64,000 nt of DNA from Micromonospora sp. NBC_01796 (GCF_035917455.1 NZ_CP109078.1:7114001-7178000); one strand, 5' to 3'; positions 26,843-36,168 are shown, numbered from the stretch's first letter. Numbers and translations: made by a program. The notes: generated by a model from the sequence alone, not told the origin.

Positions 26843-27726
26843 GCGGACCGCAGCGGTGCGGCGAGCGCGGCGAACCGGTCGGCGGTGTGCGCCTCACCCG
26901 GCAGGTCGAGGATCGGACCGAGTGCCGCGGCCCAACCGTGGCAGAACAGCTCCCACCCGTCGTGTACGGCCACCCCGTCCGTACGCCGGGCCTGGCGCAG
27001 TACGGACAGGTCACCGCGGTAGTTCAGCTCCCACACCACGGCACCGGGCGGAAACGCGGCGACCGGTGACAGCGGGCTGCCCGGCCGGTCCTTGCCCAGC
27101 CCGGTGGCGTTGACCACCAACGTCCCGGCCGGGCTCCGCTCGACCGGGCCGTCCCAGGGTCCGGCTCCGACGTGCGCCTCGAGGCGGACCCGTCGGTCGG
27201 CGGCCCACGGACCGAGGACCGACCGTAGGTGGTCAACCGCACCGCCGTGCCGGTCGGTGAACACCAACCGGGTGGGCGGGACCGGTCGGGCCAGCAGGTG
27301 CCGGCCGAGGGCGATCGCGGTGCCGCCCGCACCCAAACACACCACCTGTTCGCCGTCGGGCCAGATCCGGTCGACCACCCGGCCGACCGAGACCGGGTCG
27401 CGGGCGAAGCCGGCCAAGCCCTCTGACCTGCGGCTCAGCGCGTTGACCTCACCACACTCGGCCGCCAACGGGTCGAGTCGGCCGATCAGGTCACCGGCCC
27501 CGGCCAGCAGGGCAACCTTGTGTGAGGTGATGACAGCGCCGAGCGACCCGCTGTCGGCGGCCAACTCCTCGACCAGTGTGCGGTACAGCACGGCCGGCGC
27601 GCCCAGCGGCAGGTCACGGCCCACCAGGCGTACGTCGAGACCGAGGTCGGCCATCCAGATCGGAAACGCGTGGTTGACTGTCGACTCAGCGGTCGACACC
27701 CCCACGAACCACACTGTGGACGTCAC
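26755..27726 (-). CDS. Shikimate dehydrogenase-like protein
   Basis: 323 residues. The N-terminal substrate domain has the catalytic-lysine motif ITSHKVALL (about 66-74) and AAECGEVNAL; the NAD(P)-binding domain contains CLGAGGTAIALGRHLL (about 130-145) and VVNATGLGKD. This is the AroE fold, but the N-terminal VSTAESTVNHAFPIWM differs from housekeeping AroE, so it may act on a related cyclitol or carboxylic acid. GTG start with CATACT 6 nt upstream, possibly leaderless. The last ~30 residues (after about 294) are read antisense to the oxidase gene and look non-conserved. Confidence 0.78.
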   Translation of the reverse strand: MTSTVWFVGVSTAESTVNHAFPIWMADLGLDVRLVGRDLPLGAPAVLYRTLVEELAADSGSLGAVITSHKVALLAGAGDLIGRLDPLAAECGEVNALSRRSEGLAGFARDPVSVGRVVDRIWPDGEQVVCLGAGGTAIALGRHLLARPVPPTRLVFTDRHGGAVDHLRSVLGPWAADRRVRLEAHVGAGPWDGPVERSPAGTLVVNATGLGKDRPGSPLSPVAAFPPGAVVWELNYRGDLSVLRQARRTDGVAVHDGWELFCHGWAAALGPILDLPGEAHTADRFAALAAPLRSAQPVSDARHNSTTSSAHPQDSVTPAPPCP

Positions 27727-27847
27727 CGGGCAAGTATGACCTTGACCTGGTCGGCCCGCTTTGTCCGACCCGGCGGCATTAGCGCGGCCGTGGAGCGCTA
27801 TCCGGGCTGTGACCTCTGTAAGTGTCCCCGCGAGGGAGCGCGATCAA

Positions 27848-27861
27848 ATGTTGCGAAACAT
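27848..27861. promoter_or_regulatory. Operator-like palindrome over the sugar-transport promoter
   Basis: ATGTTGCGAAACAT has 5-bp arms around a 4-bp centre and overlaps a -35-like TTGCGA (27851-27856), with TAGGTT 17 bp further on. It lies 71 bp upstream of the leader ORF of the ABC transporter operon. Position and symmetry fit a LacI- or ROK-type sugar repressor site. No such repressor gene is adjacent. Confidence 0.4.
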
Positions 27862-27931
27862 CCTCGTCTCCCATAGGTTGCTTGCCGCTACACGACTGAA
27901 CGGCTGATCTCGAACTACCACGGAGGCAACG

Positions 27932-28072
27932 ATGACGTTGGTGACGTGGCGCGACCCCCTCCCGGCGGGTGCGCGCGGGTGCCTCCGGCTACCGGGGCGT
28001 GCCCACCTGGCGGCTCCGGCCGCGGCACACGCGTGCGCGTGTGCGAAACCGATCGGGGAGCCGCGGCCATGA
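27932..28072 (+). CDS. 46-codon ORF coupled to the ABC transporter operon
   Basis: ATG with CGGAGG ending 5 nt upstream, the strongest ribosome binding site in this operon. The ORF reads 46 codons to a TGA overlapping the mmsA ATG (ATGA, 28069-28072). Third positions are mostly G/C. The product is small, basic and Ala/Pro-rich, with a Cys-containing [10 protein letters not shown] stretch; no domain was recognised. It may be a small protein, or a leader whose translation drives mmsA by coupling. Confidence 0.45.
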   Translation: MTLVTWRDPLPAGARGCLRLPGRAHLAAPAAAHACACAKPIGEPRP

Positions 28073-29616
28073 GTGACGGTCCCATCCTGCTGGAAATGCG
28101 TTCGATCACCAAGGAGTTCCCCGGCGTCAAGGCGCTCGCCGACGTGAACCTGGTGGTCCGGGCCGGTGAGATCCACGCCATCTGCGGTGAGAACGGCGCC
28201 GGCAAGTCGACCCTGATGAAGGTGCTGAGCGGGGTGTACCCGTACGGCAGCTACTCCGGCGACATCGTCTACCGCAACGCCGAGTCCCGGTTCTCCGACA
28301 TCCGGGCCAGCGAGCATGCCGGCATCGTGATCATCCACCAGGAACTCGCGCTGGTCCCCGGCATGTCCATCACCGAGAACCTCTTCCTGGGCAACGAGCC
28401 CCGTCGCGCGGGGGCGATCGACTGGAAGGCCGCGAACCGCCGGGCGTTGGAGTTGATGGCGAGGGTCGGCCTGCGGGAGGACCCGGACACCCTCATCAAG
28501 GACATCGGGGTCGGCAAGCAGCAGCTCATCGAGATCGCGAAGGCGTTCGCGAAGGACGTCAAGCTGCTCATCCTCGACGAGCCGACCGCGGCCCTGAACG
28601 AGGCCGACTCGCAGCACCTGCTCGACCTGCTGCGCGGGTTCAAGGAGCGGGGCATCACCTCGATCATCATCTCGCACAAGCTGAACGAGATCGAGCAGAT
28701 CGCCGACTCGATCACGATCCTGCGGGACGGCCGGAGCATCGAGACGCTCGACGTCAAGGCGGAGGGCGTCAACGAGGACCGGATCGTACGCGGCATGGTC
28801 GGCCGGGAGCTGAGCAGCCGCTTCCCGGACCACACCCCCTCGATCGGGGAGGTGTTCTTCGAGGTACGCGACTGGACGGTCCGCCATCCGATCTCGACCG
28901 AGCGCCTGGTCTGCAAGGGCTCCAGTTTCAACGTCCGGCGTGGCGAGATCGTCGGCTTCGCCGGGCTGATGGGCGCCGGGCGGACCGAGTTGGCGATGAG
29001 CGTCTTCGGTCGGTCCTACGGGACGTACCTGTCCGGGCGGATCTTCAAGGACGGTCGGGAGGTCGTGCTGAAGTCCGTGTCGGACGCGATCGACCACGGG
29101 CTGGCGTACGTCAGCGAGGACCGCAAGTCGATCGGCCTGAACCTGCTCGACGACATCAAGACCTCGATGGTCTCGGCCAAGCTCTCCAAGGTCTCCAGCT
29201 ACGGGGTGCTCGACCAGGTGAAGGAGTACCGCGCGGCCGAGGGGTACCGGACCAGCCTGCGGGTCAAGGCCCCGACCGTCGACGAGGGTGTCACCAAACT
29301 GTCGGGTGGCAACCAGCAGAAGGTGGTCCTGGCGAAGTGGATGTTCACCGACCCGGACCTGCTGATCCTCGACGAACCGACCCGCGGCATCGACGTGGGC
29401 GCCAAGTACGAGATCTACGGCATCATCCAGCGGCTCGCCGACCAGGGCAAGGGCGTTGTCATCATCTCCTCGGAGCTGCCCGAGCTGATCGGCCTGTGTG
29501 ACCGCATCTACACGGTGTTCGAAGGAACCATCACCGGCAACATCGACAAGCGGGACGCGGACCCGGAGACCCTGTTGAAGCAGATGACCTCAGCGAAGAA
29601 GACGCAGACGCCATGA
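28069..29616 (+). CDS. mmsA: Sugar ABC transporter ATP-binding protein, tandem ATPase domains
   Basis: 515 residues with two ABC domains, as in CUT2 (XylG/RbsA/GguA) sugar importers. Domain 1: Walker [10 protein letters not shown] (about 38-46), Q-loop [19 protein letters not shown], Walker [13 protein letters not shown]. Domain 2: degenerate P-loop [10 protein letters not shown] (about 300), intact signature LSGGNQQKV (about 409) and [14 protein letters not shown]. It energises uptake by the adjacent permease and ChvE-like binding protein. The ATG overlaps the stop of a 46-codon ORF, and the stop overlaps the permease start by ATGA. Confidence 0.92.
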   Translation: MSDGPILLEMRSITKEFPGVKALADVNLVVRAGEIHAICGENGAGKSTLMKVLSGVYPYGSYSGDIVYRNAESRFSDIRASEHAGIVIIHQELALVPGMSITENLFLGNEPRRAGAIDWKAANRRALELMARVGLREDPDTLIKDIGVGKQQLIEIAKAFAKDVKLLILDEPTAALNEADSQHLLDLLRGFKERGITSIIISHKLNEIEQIADSITILRDGRSIETLDVKAEGVNEDRIVRGMVGRELSSRFPDHTPSIGEVFFEVRDWTVRHPISTERLVCKGSSFNVRRGEIVGFAGLMGAGRTELAMSVFGRSYGTYLSGRIFKDGREVVLKSVSDAIDHGLAYVSEDRKSIGLNLLDDIKTSMVSAKLSKVSSYGVLDQVKEYRAAEGYRTSLRVKAPTVDEGVTKLSGGNQQKVVLAKWMFTDPDLLILDEPTRGIDVGAKYEIYGIIQRLADQGKGVVIISSELPELIGLCDRIYTVFEGTITGNIDKRDADPETLLKQMTSAKKTQTP

Positions 29617-30911
29617 GTCGTATGAAAGACCTCCAGAAGTCCCTGTTCGGCGGGACGACCTCGAACGCCCGACAGTTCGGGATGATCTTCACGCTGGTGG
29701 CGATCGTCCTGCTGTTCCAGTTCCTGACCAACGGGCTCACCCTGAACTCGGGGAACCTCATCTCGCTGGTGAGTCAGTACTCCTACATCCTCATCCTGGC
29801 CATCGGGATGCTGATGGTGATCGTCGCCGGCCACATCGACCTGTCCGTCGGCTCGATCGCCGCGTTCGTTGGCATCGTGGTCGCGAAGGTCATGCAGGAG
29901 TACTCCGTACCGTGGTTCCTCGCGATCCTGATCGGCCTGGCCGTCGGTGCCCTGATCGGCGCCTGGCAGGGGTTCTGGGTCGCGTACGTCGGCGTGCCGG
30001 CGTTCATCGTCACCCTCGCCGGCATGATGCTGTTCCGGGGCGGTAACCAGTACATCGGCAACGCCGACACCATCCCCGTACCCCAGGGTTTCAAGGTGAT
30101 CGGTGCGGGCTTCCTGCCCGAGGTGGGGCCGGGTACCGGATACAACAACCTCACCCTGCTGCTCGGGCTCGCGGCCTGCGCGGCGGTGGTGATCCGGGAG
30201 TGGCGGCTGCGCCGGACCCGGCGGGAGATGGACGCCGAGGTCGCACCGATGTGGATCTCGGTGCTCCGGGTCGCCGTCGCGCTCGGTGTGATCGTGTACG
30301 TGACCCTGCGGTTCGCCGGTGGCCGAGTCGGCACCAGCTTCCCGGTCTCCGGCATCATCCTCGCCGTCCTGGTGCTCGCGTACTCCTTCATCACCCGCAA
30401 CACCGCCGGTGGTCGGCACATCTACGCGGTCGGCGGCAACGCACGGGCCGCGGAGCTGTCCGGTGTCAAACTCCGGCGGGTCAACTTCTTCGTGATGATG
30501 AACATGTCGGTCCTCGCCGCTCTCGCCGGCATGATCTTCGTCGCCCGATCCGCCGCTTCCGGCCCGCAGGACGGGCTGGGTTGGGAACTCGACGCGATCG
30601 CCGCCGTCTTCATCGGTGGCGCGGCGGTCTCCGGCGGACTCGGCACCATCAGCGGTTCGATCGTCGGCGGCCTGGTGATGGCCGTGCTCAACAACGGCCT
30701 GCAGCTCATGGGTGTCGGCTCGGACCGGGTCCAGATCATCAAGGGCCTGGTGCTGCTGCTGGCGGTCGCGCTCGACGTCTACAACAAGAACCAGGGACGG
30801 ACCTCGATCACGGGGGCGTTCATGCGCCAGTTCCGCCGGCAGGCAGCCGCGGGACCGGCCTCCACCTCCGCGACGGGCACCGAGCCCGCGAAGACTCCGG
30901 TGGCCAGCTGA
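29613..30911 (+). CDS. mmsB: Sugar ABC transporter permease
   Basis: 432 residues, nine to ten membrane helices, with the CUT2 permease signature [19 protein letters not shown] (about 70-88) and the loop [19 protein letters not shown] (about 273-291), then [17 protein letters not shown]. It is longer than RbsC-type permeases because of an extra cytoplasmic segment (about 190-220, [18 protein letters not shown]), as in GguB/MmsB. Overlaps mmsA by four bases; the C-terminal tail is Ala/Thr-rich. Confidence 0.92.
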   Translation: MSRMKDLQKSLFGGTTSNARQFGMIFTLVAIVLLFQFLTNGLTLNSGNLISLVSQYSYILILAIGMLMVIVAGHIDLSVGSIAAFVGIVVAKVMQEYSVPWFLAILIGLAVGALIGAWQGFWVAYVGVPAFIVTLAGMMLFRGGNQYIGNADTIPVPQGFKVIGAGFLPEVGPGTGYNNLTLLLGLAACAAVVIREWRLRRTRREMDAEVAPMWISVLRVAVALGVIVYVTLRFAGGRVGTSFPVSGIILAVLVLAYSFITRNTAGGRHIYAVGGNARAAELSGVKLRRVNFFVMMNMSVLAALAGMIFVARSAASGPQDGLGWELDAIAAVFIGGAAVSGGLGTISGSIVGGLVMAVLNNGLQLMGVGSDRVQIIKGLVLLLAVALDVYNKNQGRTSITGAFMRQFRRQAAAGPASTSATGTEPAKTPVAS

Positions 30912-30974
30912 CGGTCACCGCCGACGGGGCGGAACACATCTGCCTCGCCACCTCGAAGAAGGGCCACCACCACC

Positions 30975-32072
30975 ATGCGTAAGTTCCTCGCCAGGAGCGT
31001 CGCGCTCAGCGCCGTCGCCCTGCTGGCACTCACCGCCTGCTCCGAACGTGAGGGCTCCGACTCCGGCTCGACCGGGTCGGAGAAGGGCTTCGCCGCCGAC
31101 TCGCTGATCGGCGTGGCGCTGCCGTCGAAGACCTCGGAGAACTGGGTCCTCGCCGGTGACCTGTTCACCAACGGCCTGAAGGAGGCCGGCTTCCAGTCCG
31201 ACGTCCAGTACGCCGGCGCCTCCACCATCGTCGCCGACCAGCAGGCGCAGATCTCCGCGATGGTCACCAAGGGTGCCAAGGTCATCATCATCGGCGCGAC
31301 CGACGCCGCCCAGCTCTCGACCCAGGTCGAGGCGGCCAAGGCGGCCGGCATCACCGTGATCGCGTACGACCGGCTGATCACCAACACCGCGGGCGTCGAC
31401 TACTACGTCGCCTACGACAACTTCAAGGTCGGCCAGCTCCAGGGCGAGGCGCTGCTCAAGGGCATGAAGGAGAAGAAGCCGACCGGCCCGTACACCATCG
31501 AGCTGTTCGCCGGCTCGTCGGACGACAACAACTCCGGGGTCTTCTTCAACGGCGCGATGGACGTCCTGAAGAAGGAGATCGACGCCGGTAACGTCGTCGT
31601 CGGCTCCGGCCAGACCGACATCAAGCAGGTCGCCACCGACGGCTGGAAGGCCGAGAACGCCCAGCGGCGGATGGACTCGCTGCTGACCGCCAGCTACGGC
31701 ACCAAGACCCTGGACGGCGTGCTCTCGCCGAACGACACCCTGGCCCGCGCGATCATCACCTCGGTCAAGGGCGCCAACAAGCCGCTGCCGGTGGTGACCG
31801 GGCAGGACTCCGAGGTCGAGTCGGTCAAGTCGATCATGGCTGGTGAGCAGTACTCGACCATCAACAAGGACACCCGGAACCTGGTCAAGCAGGCCATCCA
31901 GATGGCCAAGGACCTGCAGGCCGGCAAGGACCCGCAGACCAACGACACCGAGTCGTACAACAACGGTGTCAAGGTCGTCCCGGCGTACCTGCTGCCGCCG
32001 CTGATCGTCACCAAGACCAACGCGGTCGAGGCCTACGCCAACGACCCGAAGCTCGCCCCGCTCACCAAGTAA
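30975..32072 (+). CDS. chvE: Multiple-monosaccharide-binding lipoprotein ChvE-like
   Basis: 365 residues. Lipoprotein signal with lipobox LTAC at the end of MRKFLARSVALSAVALLALTAC, so anchored to the outer face of the membrane. Periplasmic-binding-protein type I fold: IGVALPSKTSENWVLAGD, a segment with VKVIIIGATDAAQL, YDRLITNTAGVDYYVAYDN, LFAGSSDDNNSGVFFNGA, PVVTGQDSEVESVKSI. The family binds xylose, glucose, galactose or arabinose. GAAGAAGG lies 7-13 nt upstream of the ATG. Last gene of the operon, followed by a 15-bp hairpin. Confidence 0.92.
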   Translation: MRKFLARSVALSAVALLALTACSEREGSDSGSTGSEKGFAADSLIGVALPSKTSENWVLAGDLFTNGLKEAGFQSDVQYAGASTIVADQQAQISAMVTKGAKVIIIGATDAAQLSTQVEAAKAAGITVIAYDRLITNTAGVDYYVAYDNFKVGQLQGEALLKGMKEKKPTGPYTIELFAGSSDDNNSGVFFNGAMDVLKKEIDAGNVVVGSGQTDIKQVATDGWKAENAQRRMDSLLTASYGTKTLDGVLSPNDTLARAIITSVKGANKPLPVVTGQDSEVESVKSIMAGEQYSTINKDTRNLVKQAIQMAKDLQAGKDPQTNDTESYNNGVKVVPAYLLPPLIVTKTNAVEAYANDPKLAPLTK

Positions 32073-32102
32073 CATCGGCTCGGCCGCTGACGAGGCGGCA
32101 GC

Positions 32103-32138
32103 AACGGGTCCTCGGAGTTCCGACTCCGGGGACCCGTT
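32103..32138 (+). terminator. Terminator of the sugar ABC operon
   Basis: 15-bp stem (32103-32117 with 32124-32138; one T-G pair) and a 6-nt loop, 31 bp after the chvE stop. Confidence 0.8.
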
Positions 32139-32244
32139 CCCGTGTCGCCGACGGCTCGCGGCATGATGGGTCGGCGCCGCTTCCCGCCCTCCCGGGCGGG
32201 TGGTGACGCCAGCTCAGCAGCACCGACCAGGTGACAGGAGAACC

Positions 32245-33036
32245 ATGACCACGCTCGCCGACCAACCCATCGCCGCCCTGCGCTCGGGCCACGACGAACT
32301 TTCCGGTTTCGTCCGGGACCTCGGCCCGGAGGACCTGGTCCGCCCCTCCGGCGCCAGCGAGTGGCAGGTGTCCCAGGTGCTCAGCCACCTCGGCAGCGGC
32401 GCTGAGATCGGCCTGGCCCAGCTGACCGCCGCCCGCGACGGCGGGCCCGCACCGGACGGGGACTTCAACCGCAGGGTATGGGCCCGGTGGGACGCCATGC
32501 CACCCGCCGAACACGCCAGCGGGTTCCTCGAGGCCAACCAGCGGCTGGTCGAGGCGTACGAGTCGCTGGACCCGACCACCCGCGAGGAACTGCGGGTCGA
32601 CGTCGGTTTCCTGCCCGAGCCGGTCGACGTCGCCACCGCCACCCGGTTCCGGCTCAGCGAGTTCGCCCTGCACCAGTGGGACGTCGAGGTGGGCTTCAAC
32701 CCGTACGCGACGGTGACGCCTACAGCGGTGGCGGCACTGCTCGACCACACCGGTGGCATGCTCGCCTGGAACGGCCGCCCCGACGCGCTCGGTGGACGGC
32801 AGGCCACGCTGGTGCTGCGGCTGACCGGGCCCGACCAGGTGCACGGGCTGCGGCTGGGCGAGCGGATCGAACTGACCGAGGTGCCGGAGCACCCGGACGG
32901 TGAACTGGTCATCCCGGCCGAGGCATGGCTGCGGCTCGTCGTCGGGCGGCTGGGGGAGCGGTACACACCGGACACCGTGCGGGTGACCGGCCCGATCAGC
33001 CTGGACGACCTGCGCAAGGTCTTCCCCGGCTTCTGA
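32245..33036 (+). CDS. Mycothiol-dependent maleylpyruvate isomerase family protein (DinB-like)
   Basis: 263 residues; ATG with CAGGAG 5 nt upstream. The N-terminal four-helix MDMPI/DinB-like domain has the metal-binding histidines in SEWQVSQVLSHLGSGAEI (about 52) and FALHQWDVEVGF (about 147), with a C-terminal domain of about 90 residues. Such enzymes use mycothiol for isomerisation or S-transfer, consistent with an actinomycete. Substrate unknown. Monocistronic, with hairpins on both sides. Confidence 0.82.
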   Translation: MTTLADQPIAALRSGHDELSGFVRDLGPEDLVRPSGASEWQVSQVLSHLGSGAEIGLAQLTAARDGGPAPDGDFNRRVWARWDAMPPAEHASGFLEANQRLVEAYESLDPTTREELRVDVGFLPEPVDVATATRFRLSEFALHQWDVEVGFNPYATVTPTAVAALLDHTGGMLAWNGRPDALGGRQATLVLRLTGPDQVHGLRLGERIELTEVPEHPDGELVIPAEAWLRLVVGRLGERYTPDTVRVTGPISLDDLRKVFPGF

Positions 33037-33077
33037 TCGCAGGCGGGCACCGGCCGCCCGTGGCGGGTACCCGTCCC

Positions 33078-33117
33078 GGCGGATCGTGTGAGCGGTCAGA
33101 TGCTCGCGCGATCCGCC
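33078..33117. terminator. Probable bidirectional terminator
   Basis: Perfect 9-bp arms GGCGGATCG/CGATCCGCC (33078-33086, 33109-33117) with an inner GAGC/GCTC pairing (33090-33093, 33102-33105). It lies between convergent genes. Confidence 0.6.
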
Positions 33118-33195
33118 CGGTCCCCGGGTATCACGCCGGCGGTGGTCATCCTGCTGGCCGCCTTCCACCCGGACGAGCGGGCTTACCGGGTCCGG

Positions 33196-33573
33196 TCAGC
33201 GGACCAGCAGGTCGAGCAGACGGTCCAACTCGCCGGCCGGGTCCTCGGTCAGTCCGGTGTGCACCGGTCCCGACTGGATCACCGTGCTTCGCGGCGCGGT
33301 GAGCCAGCGGAACCGTTCGCCGAGCCGCATCCCGGCCGCCGGCCCTCCGGTCGGCCCACCCGTGCAGGTGGTGTCCCAACCGCGCAGTGCGGTGGCGACC
33401 GCGTCGACGTCGACGCCGGGATCGAGGCTCCGCAGACGGTCGGCGTCGAGATGGAGTCGGGCCGCGAGGAAGTCGTGCGCCTGGCAGTAGAGGACCACCC
33501 CGACGTTGATCTGCTCGCCCCGCTGGATCCGCGGAACGGCGCGGATGGCCGCGTACTCGAAGGGCTTCCTCAT
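33196..33573 (-). CDS. DUF3037 family protein
   Basis: 125 residues. Opens with FEYAAIRAVPRIQRGEQINVGVVLYC, the DUF3037 signature, and continues with RLHLDADRLRSLDP and a GERFRWLTAPRSTVIQSGPVHTG stretch typical of the family. It overlaps the upstream HipA-like kinase by four bases (TCAT), so the two are made together. HipA-like kinase/DUF3037 pairs recur in bacteria, suggesting that DUF3037 is a partner or substrate; this is inference. Confidence 0.82.
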   Translation of the reverse strand: MRKPFEYAAIRAVPRIQRGEQINVGVVLYCQAHDFLAARLHLDADRLRSLDPGVDVDAVATALRGWDTTCTGGPTGGPAAGMRLGERFRWLTAPRSTVIQSGPVHTGLTEDPAGELDRLLDLLVR

Positions 33574-34328
33574 GCCGCCGCCACCTGGGGCAACCAGGCG
33601 CCGCTGTCGGCGACCCGGGCGGACAGGTGGGCGACGTACGCCGCCCGCGCCTCGTCCGGCGACTCGAAGTCCGGGCCGGTGAGCCAGTCGTCGGGAACCA
33701 GCGTCAGCACCTCGGTGAGCAGGTCACCCGTGACCTGCGGGGCGAACTCCGCGTCCGCCTCGGACAGGCGGGTCGCGTACGGAGCCAGGACGTGGTCGTC
33801 GGCCCGGAACGGCCGCCCGATCGCCGCCGCCGCGCGTGGCCAGTTGTGGTGGAAGTAGATCGCCGCCCCGTGGTCGATCAGCCAGAGTTTGCGGTGCCAG
33901 ACCAGCAGGTTCGGGTTGCGCCAGCTCCGGTCCACGTTCTCCAGGTACGCGTCGAGCCAGAGCACCCGCGAGGCGAGTTCCGGGTCCACCGGGTGGGCGA
34001 CCGGGTCGTAGCCGAGCGCACCGGGCAGGAAGTCCAGGCCGAGGTTGGCGCCGCCACTGGCCGCGAGCAGCTCCTGGACCTCCTGGTCGGGCTCGGCCCG
34101 GGCGATGATCGGGTCGATGTCGATCACCACCAGCCGAGGTACGGGCAAACCCAGGCGCCGAGCGAGTTCACCGGCCACCACCTCGGCCACCAACGTCTTC
34201 GGCCCCTGCCCGGCCCCCCGGAACTTCACCACGTACGTGCCGAGGTCGTCCGCCTCGACCAGGCCGGGTAGCGAACCGCCCTCACGTAACGGGGTCACGT
34301 AGCGGGTCCCGGTGACGTGGCGCAGCAT
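33570..34328 (-). CDS. HipA-like kinase
   Basis: 252 residues. Contains TYVVKFRGAGQGPKTLVAEVVAGELARRLGLPVP (ATP-lysine region), the catalytic loop LDAYLENVDRSWRNPNLLV (about 132-150), and IDHGAA (metal-binding DFG equivalent). It lacks the N-terminal subdomain of Escherichia coli HipA (440 residues), so it is a short stand-alone member. The ATG at 34328 is preceded by TAGGGT and 7 nt, indicating a leaderless transcript; an in-frame GTG lies 9 nt further upstream. Confidence 0.8.
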   Translation of the reverse strand: MLRHVTGTRYVTPLREGGSLPGLVEADDLGTYVVKFRGAGQGPKTLVAEVVAGELARRLGLPVPRLVVIDIDPIIARAEPDQEVQELLAASGGANLGLDFLPGALGYDPVAHPVDPELASRVLWLDAYLENVDRSWRNPNLLVWHRKLWLIDHGAAIYFHHNWPRAAAAIGRPFRADDHVLAPYATRLSEADAEFAPQVTGDLLTEVLTLVPDDWLTGPDFESPDEARAAYVAHLSARVADSGAWLPQVAAA

Positions 34329-34335
34329 GCGGCCC

Positions 34336-34341
34336 ACCCTA
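34336..34341 (-). promoter_or_regulatory. -10 element of the HipA-like kinase gene (leaderless)
   Basis: On the minus strand TAGGGT is followed by GGGCCGC and the ATG. No Shine-Dalgarno sequence is present. Confidence 0.45.
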
Positions 34342-34410
34342 GTGCCGGCCCGGACGAGGCCGACAACAGGCCGCCCCGCCCGGCCGCGACCGCGATGGTG
34401 CCCCGGCGAC

Positions 34411-34416
34411 TAGCCT
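34411..34416 (+). promoter_or_regulatory. -10 element of the GNAT gene (leaderless)
   Basis: TAGCCT is followed by CTGTCCG and the ATG at 34424. It faces away from the leaderless kinase promoter 70 bp to the left. Confidence 0.45.
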
Positions 34417-34423
34417 CTGTCCG

Positions 34424-34912
34424 ATGGGTGAGGTGGTACGCAGGGCGACCGTCGCCGACGCCGGGGAACTGGTCCGGCTGCGTGCGGTGATGCTGGCGGC
34501 GATGGCCGGTCACGAGCCGGTGGGCGACGACTGGCGGCGGGCGGCGGCGCGGACGCTCCGGACCCGGTTGGCCGGGCCCGACCCGACGTTGGTCGCGTTC
34601 GTGGTGGAGCGATCCGACCGGCCGGGTTCCCTGGCCGCCTGCGCGGTCGGCGCGGTCGAATTCCGCCTCGGCGGACCGGACAACCCCTCCGGCGCGACCG
34701 GGTACGTCTTCAACGTCGCCACCGACCCGGCCCACCGCCGACGGGGCTACTCCCGCGCCTGCGTGACGGCGGTGCTCGACTGGTACCGGGACCGGGGGAT
34801 CAGGACGGTCGACCTGCGCGCCTCCCGGCAGGGGGAACCGCTGTACGAGTCGCTGGGCTTCGTGCGTACGGCCGATCCCGCGATGCGGTTGCGGCTACCG
34901 CCACCGGAGTAG
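34424..34912 (+). CDS. GNAT family N-acetyltransferase
   Basis: 162 residues with the GNAT acetyl-CoA pyrophosphate loop NVATDPAHRRRGYSRA (about 97-112; Q/RxxGxG/A), a preceding beta-bulge (TGYVFNVAT), and the C-terminal LRASRQGEPLYESLGFVRT. Substrate unknown. Divergent from the HipA-like kinase gene. Confidence 0.85.
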   Translation: MGEVVRRATVADAGELVRLRAVMLAAMAGHEPVGDDWRRAAARTLRTRLAGPDPTLVAFVVERSDRPGSLAACAVGAVEFRLGGPDNPSGATGYVFNVATDPAHRRRGYSRACVTAVLDWYRDRGIRTVDLRASRQGEPLYESLGFVRTADPAMRLRLPPPE

Positions 34913-34945
34913 GCCCGGCCCACGCCCCCGCGGGGTGGACCGGGC
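34913..34945. terminator. Bidirectional terminator between GNAT and LLM genes
   Basis: GCCCGG (34913-34918) pairs with CCGGGC (34940-34945); inside, CCCAC and CCCC segments pair with GGGG and TGG, giving a long, slightly imperfect hairpin immediately after the GNAT stop, between convergent genes. Confidence 0.6.
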
Positions 34946-34962
34946 TCGCCGCGCAGGTGGGG

Positions 34963-36015
34963 TCAGGCGCCGGTGGGGGCGTCGGCCGCGAGGAGTTCAC
35001 GGACCCGGGGGACCACCTCGGTGCCGTACAACTCGATCGTGGTCATCAGCCGGTCGTGCGGCAGGGTGCCGCTGGAGTACTTCAGGTCGAAGCGTTGGAC
35101 GCCGAGAGTGCGTACGGTGCTGGCGATCTTCCGGGCGACCGTCTCCGGCGAGCCGACGTGCCAGGCGCCCTCGGCGATGTCGGCGTCGAAGCGTGCCCGC
35201 GTCATGGGCGGCCAGCCCCGCTCGGCGCCGATGCGGTTGAACAGCACCCGCACGTGCGGCCACAGCACGTCGGCCGCCTCCTCGTCGGTGCTCGCGATGA
35301 AGCCGGGGGAGTGCACCGCGACCGGCAGCGGCTCCTTGCCGAACTCCCCGAGAGCGCGGTGGTACAGGTCGACGTAGGGCGCGAACCGCGCCGGGGCACC
35401 GCCGATGATGGCCAGCGCCAGCGGGAAGCCGTACTGGGCGGCGCGGACGACCGACTCGGGGCTGCCACCGACACCGATCCAGGTACGGATGTGTCCCGAC
35501 TCGGTCTTCGGGTAGACGTGCTGCTTCTCCAGCGAGGCGCGTACGGTGCCCTGCCAGGTCACCGCGTCCTCGGTCAGCAGGTGCGACATCAGGTCGGCCT
35601 TCTCCGCGAAGAGTCGGTCGTAGTCTGTGAGGTCGTACCCGAATAGCGGGAACGACTCGGTGAACGATCCCCGGCCCAGGGTTATCTCCGCACGTCCCTG
35701 CGAGATCGCGTCGAGGGTGGCGAACCGCTCGAAGACGCGTACCGGGTCGTCGGAGCTGAGCACGGTGACCGCGGTGCCGAGGCGGATGCGTTCGGTCCGG
35801 CTCGCGATCGCGGCGAGCACGATCTCGGGCGCGGAGACCGCGTAGTCGTCGCGGTGGTGCTCGCCGATGCCGAAGCTGTCGATGCCCAGCCGGTCGGCGA
35901 GGACACCCTGCTCGATGACGTTCCGGATCACCTGGCCGTACGGGATGCGGTTGCCCTCGGCGTCGGCCGTGACGTCCCCGAAGGTGTCCAGGCCGAACTC
36001 CACACCGGTCGCCAT
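34963..36015 (-). CDS. LLM class flavin-dependent oxidoreductase
   Basis: 350 residues of the luciferase-like monooxygenase superfamily (TIM barrel). Conserved blocks: GLDTFGDV, DSFGIGEHHRDDYAVSAPEIVLAAIASRTERIRLGTAVTVLSSDDPVRVFERFATLD split over about 45-105, GRAEITLGRGSF, TWIGVGGSPESVVRAA and GSPETVARKI. Probably uses FMNH2 (or F420) with O2; substrate unknown. ATG with GAAGGAGAG about 7 nt upstream. A 19-bp perfect palindrome lies 17 bp before the start. Confidence 0.85.
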   Translation of the reverse strand: MATGVEFGLDTFGDVTADAEGNRIPYGQVIRNVIEQGVLADRLGIDSFGIGEHHRDDYAVSAPEIVLAAIASRTERIRLGTAVTVLSSDDPVRVFERFATLDAISQGRAEITLGRGSFTESFPLFGYDLTDYDRLFAEKADLMSHLLTEDAVTWQGTVRASLEKQHVYPKTESGHIRTWIGVGGSPESVVRAAQYGFPLALAIIGGAPARFAPYVDLYHRALGEFGKEPLPVAVHSPGFIASTDEEAADVLWPHVRVLFNRIGAERGWPPMTRARFDADIAEGAWHVGSPETVARKIASTVRTLGVQRFDLKYSSGTLPHDRLMTTIELYGTEVVPRVRELLAADAPTGA

Positions 36016-36032
36016 GATGTCTCTCCTTCATC

Positions 36033-36051
36033 GGTACGCCCCGGGCGTACC
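36033..36051. promoter_or_regulatory. 19-bp palindrome upstream of the LLM oxidoreductase
   Basis: GGTACGCCC-C-GGGCGTACC, perfectly symmetric, in the leader region of the LLM gene. It could be an operator or an mRNA hairpin. Confidence 0.4.
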
Positions 36052-36129
36052 CGCTTCGGTTACTCCCGGCGGGATAACGACGGTGCCGATGATCTCATTC
36101 CCGGCCAGTGACGGCTCATGCCCGATCGT

Positions 36130-36157
36130 GCGCGGCGGACCGGTCGGTCCGCCGCGC
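36130..36157 (-). terminator. Terminator of the SEC-C gene
   Basis: Perfect 12-bp stem (36130-36141 with 36146-36157) and a 4-nt loop, 11 bp beyond the stop codon of the SEC-C gene on the minus strand. Confidence 0.7.
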
Positions 36158-36168
36158 GAGGTGTCCGG

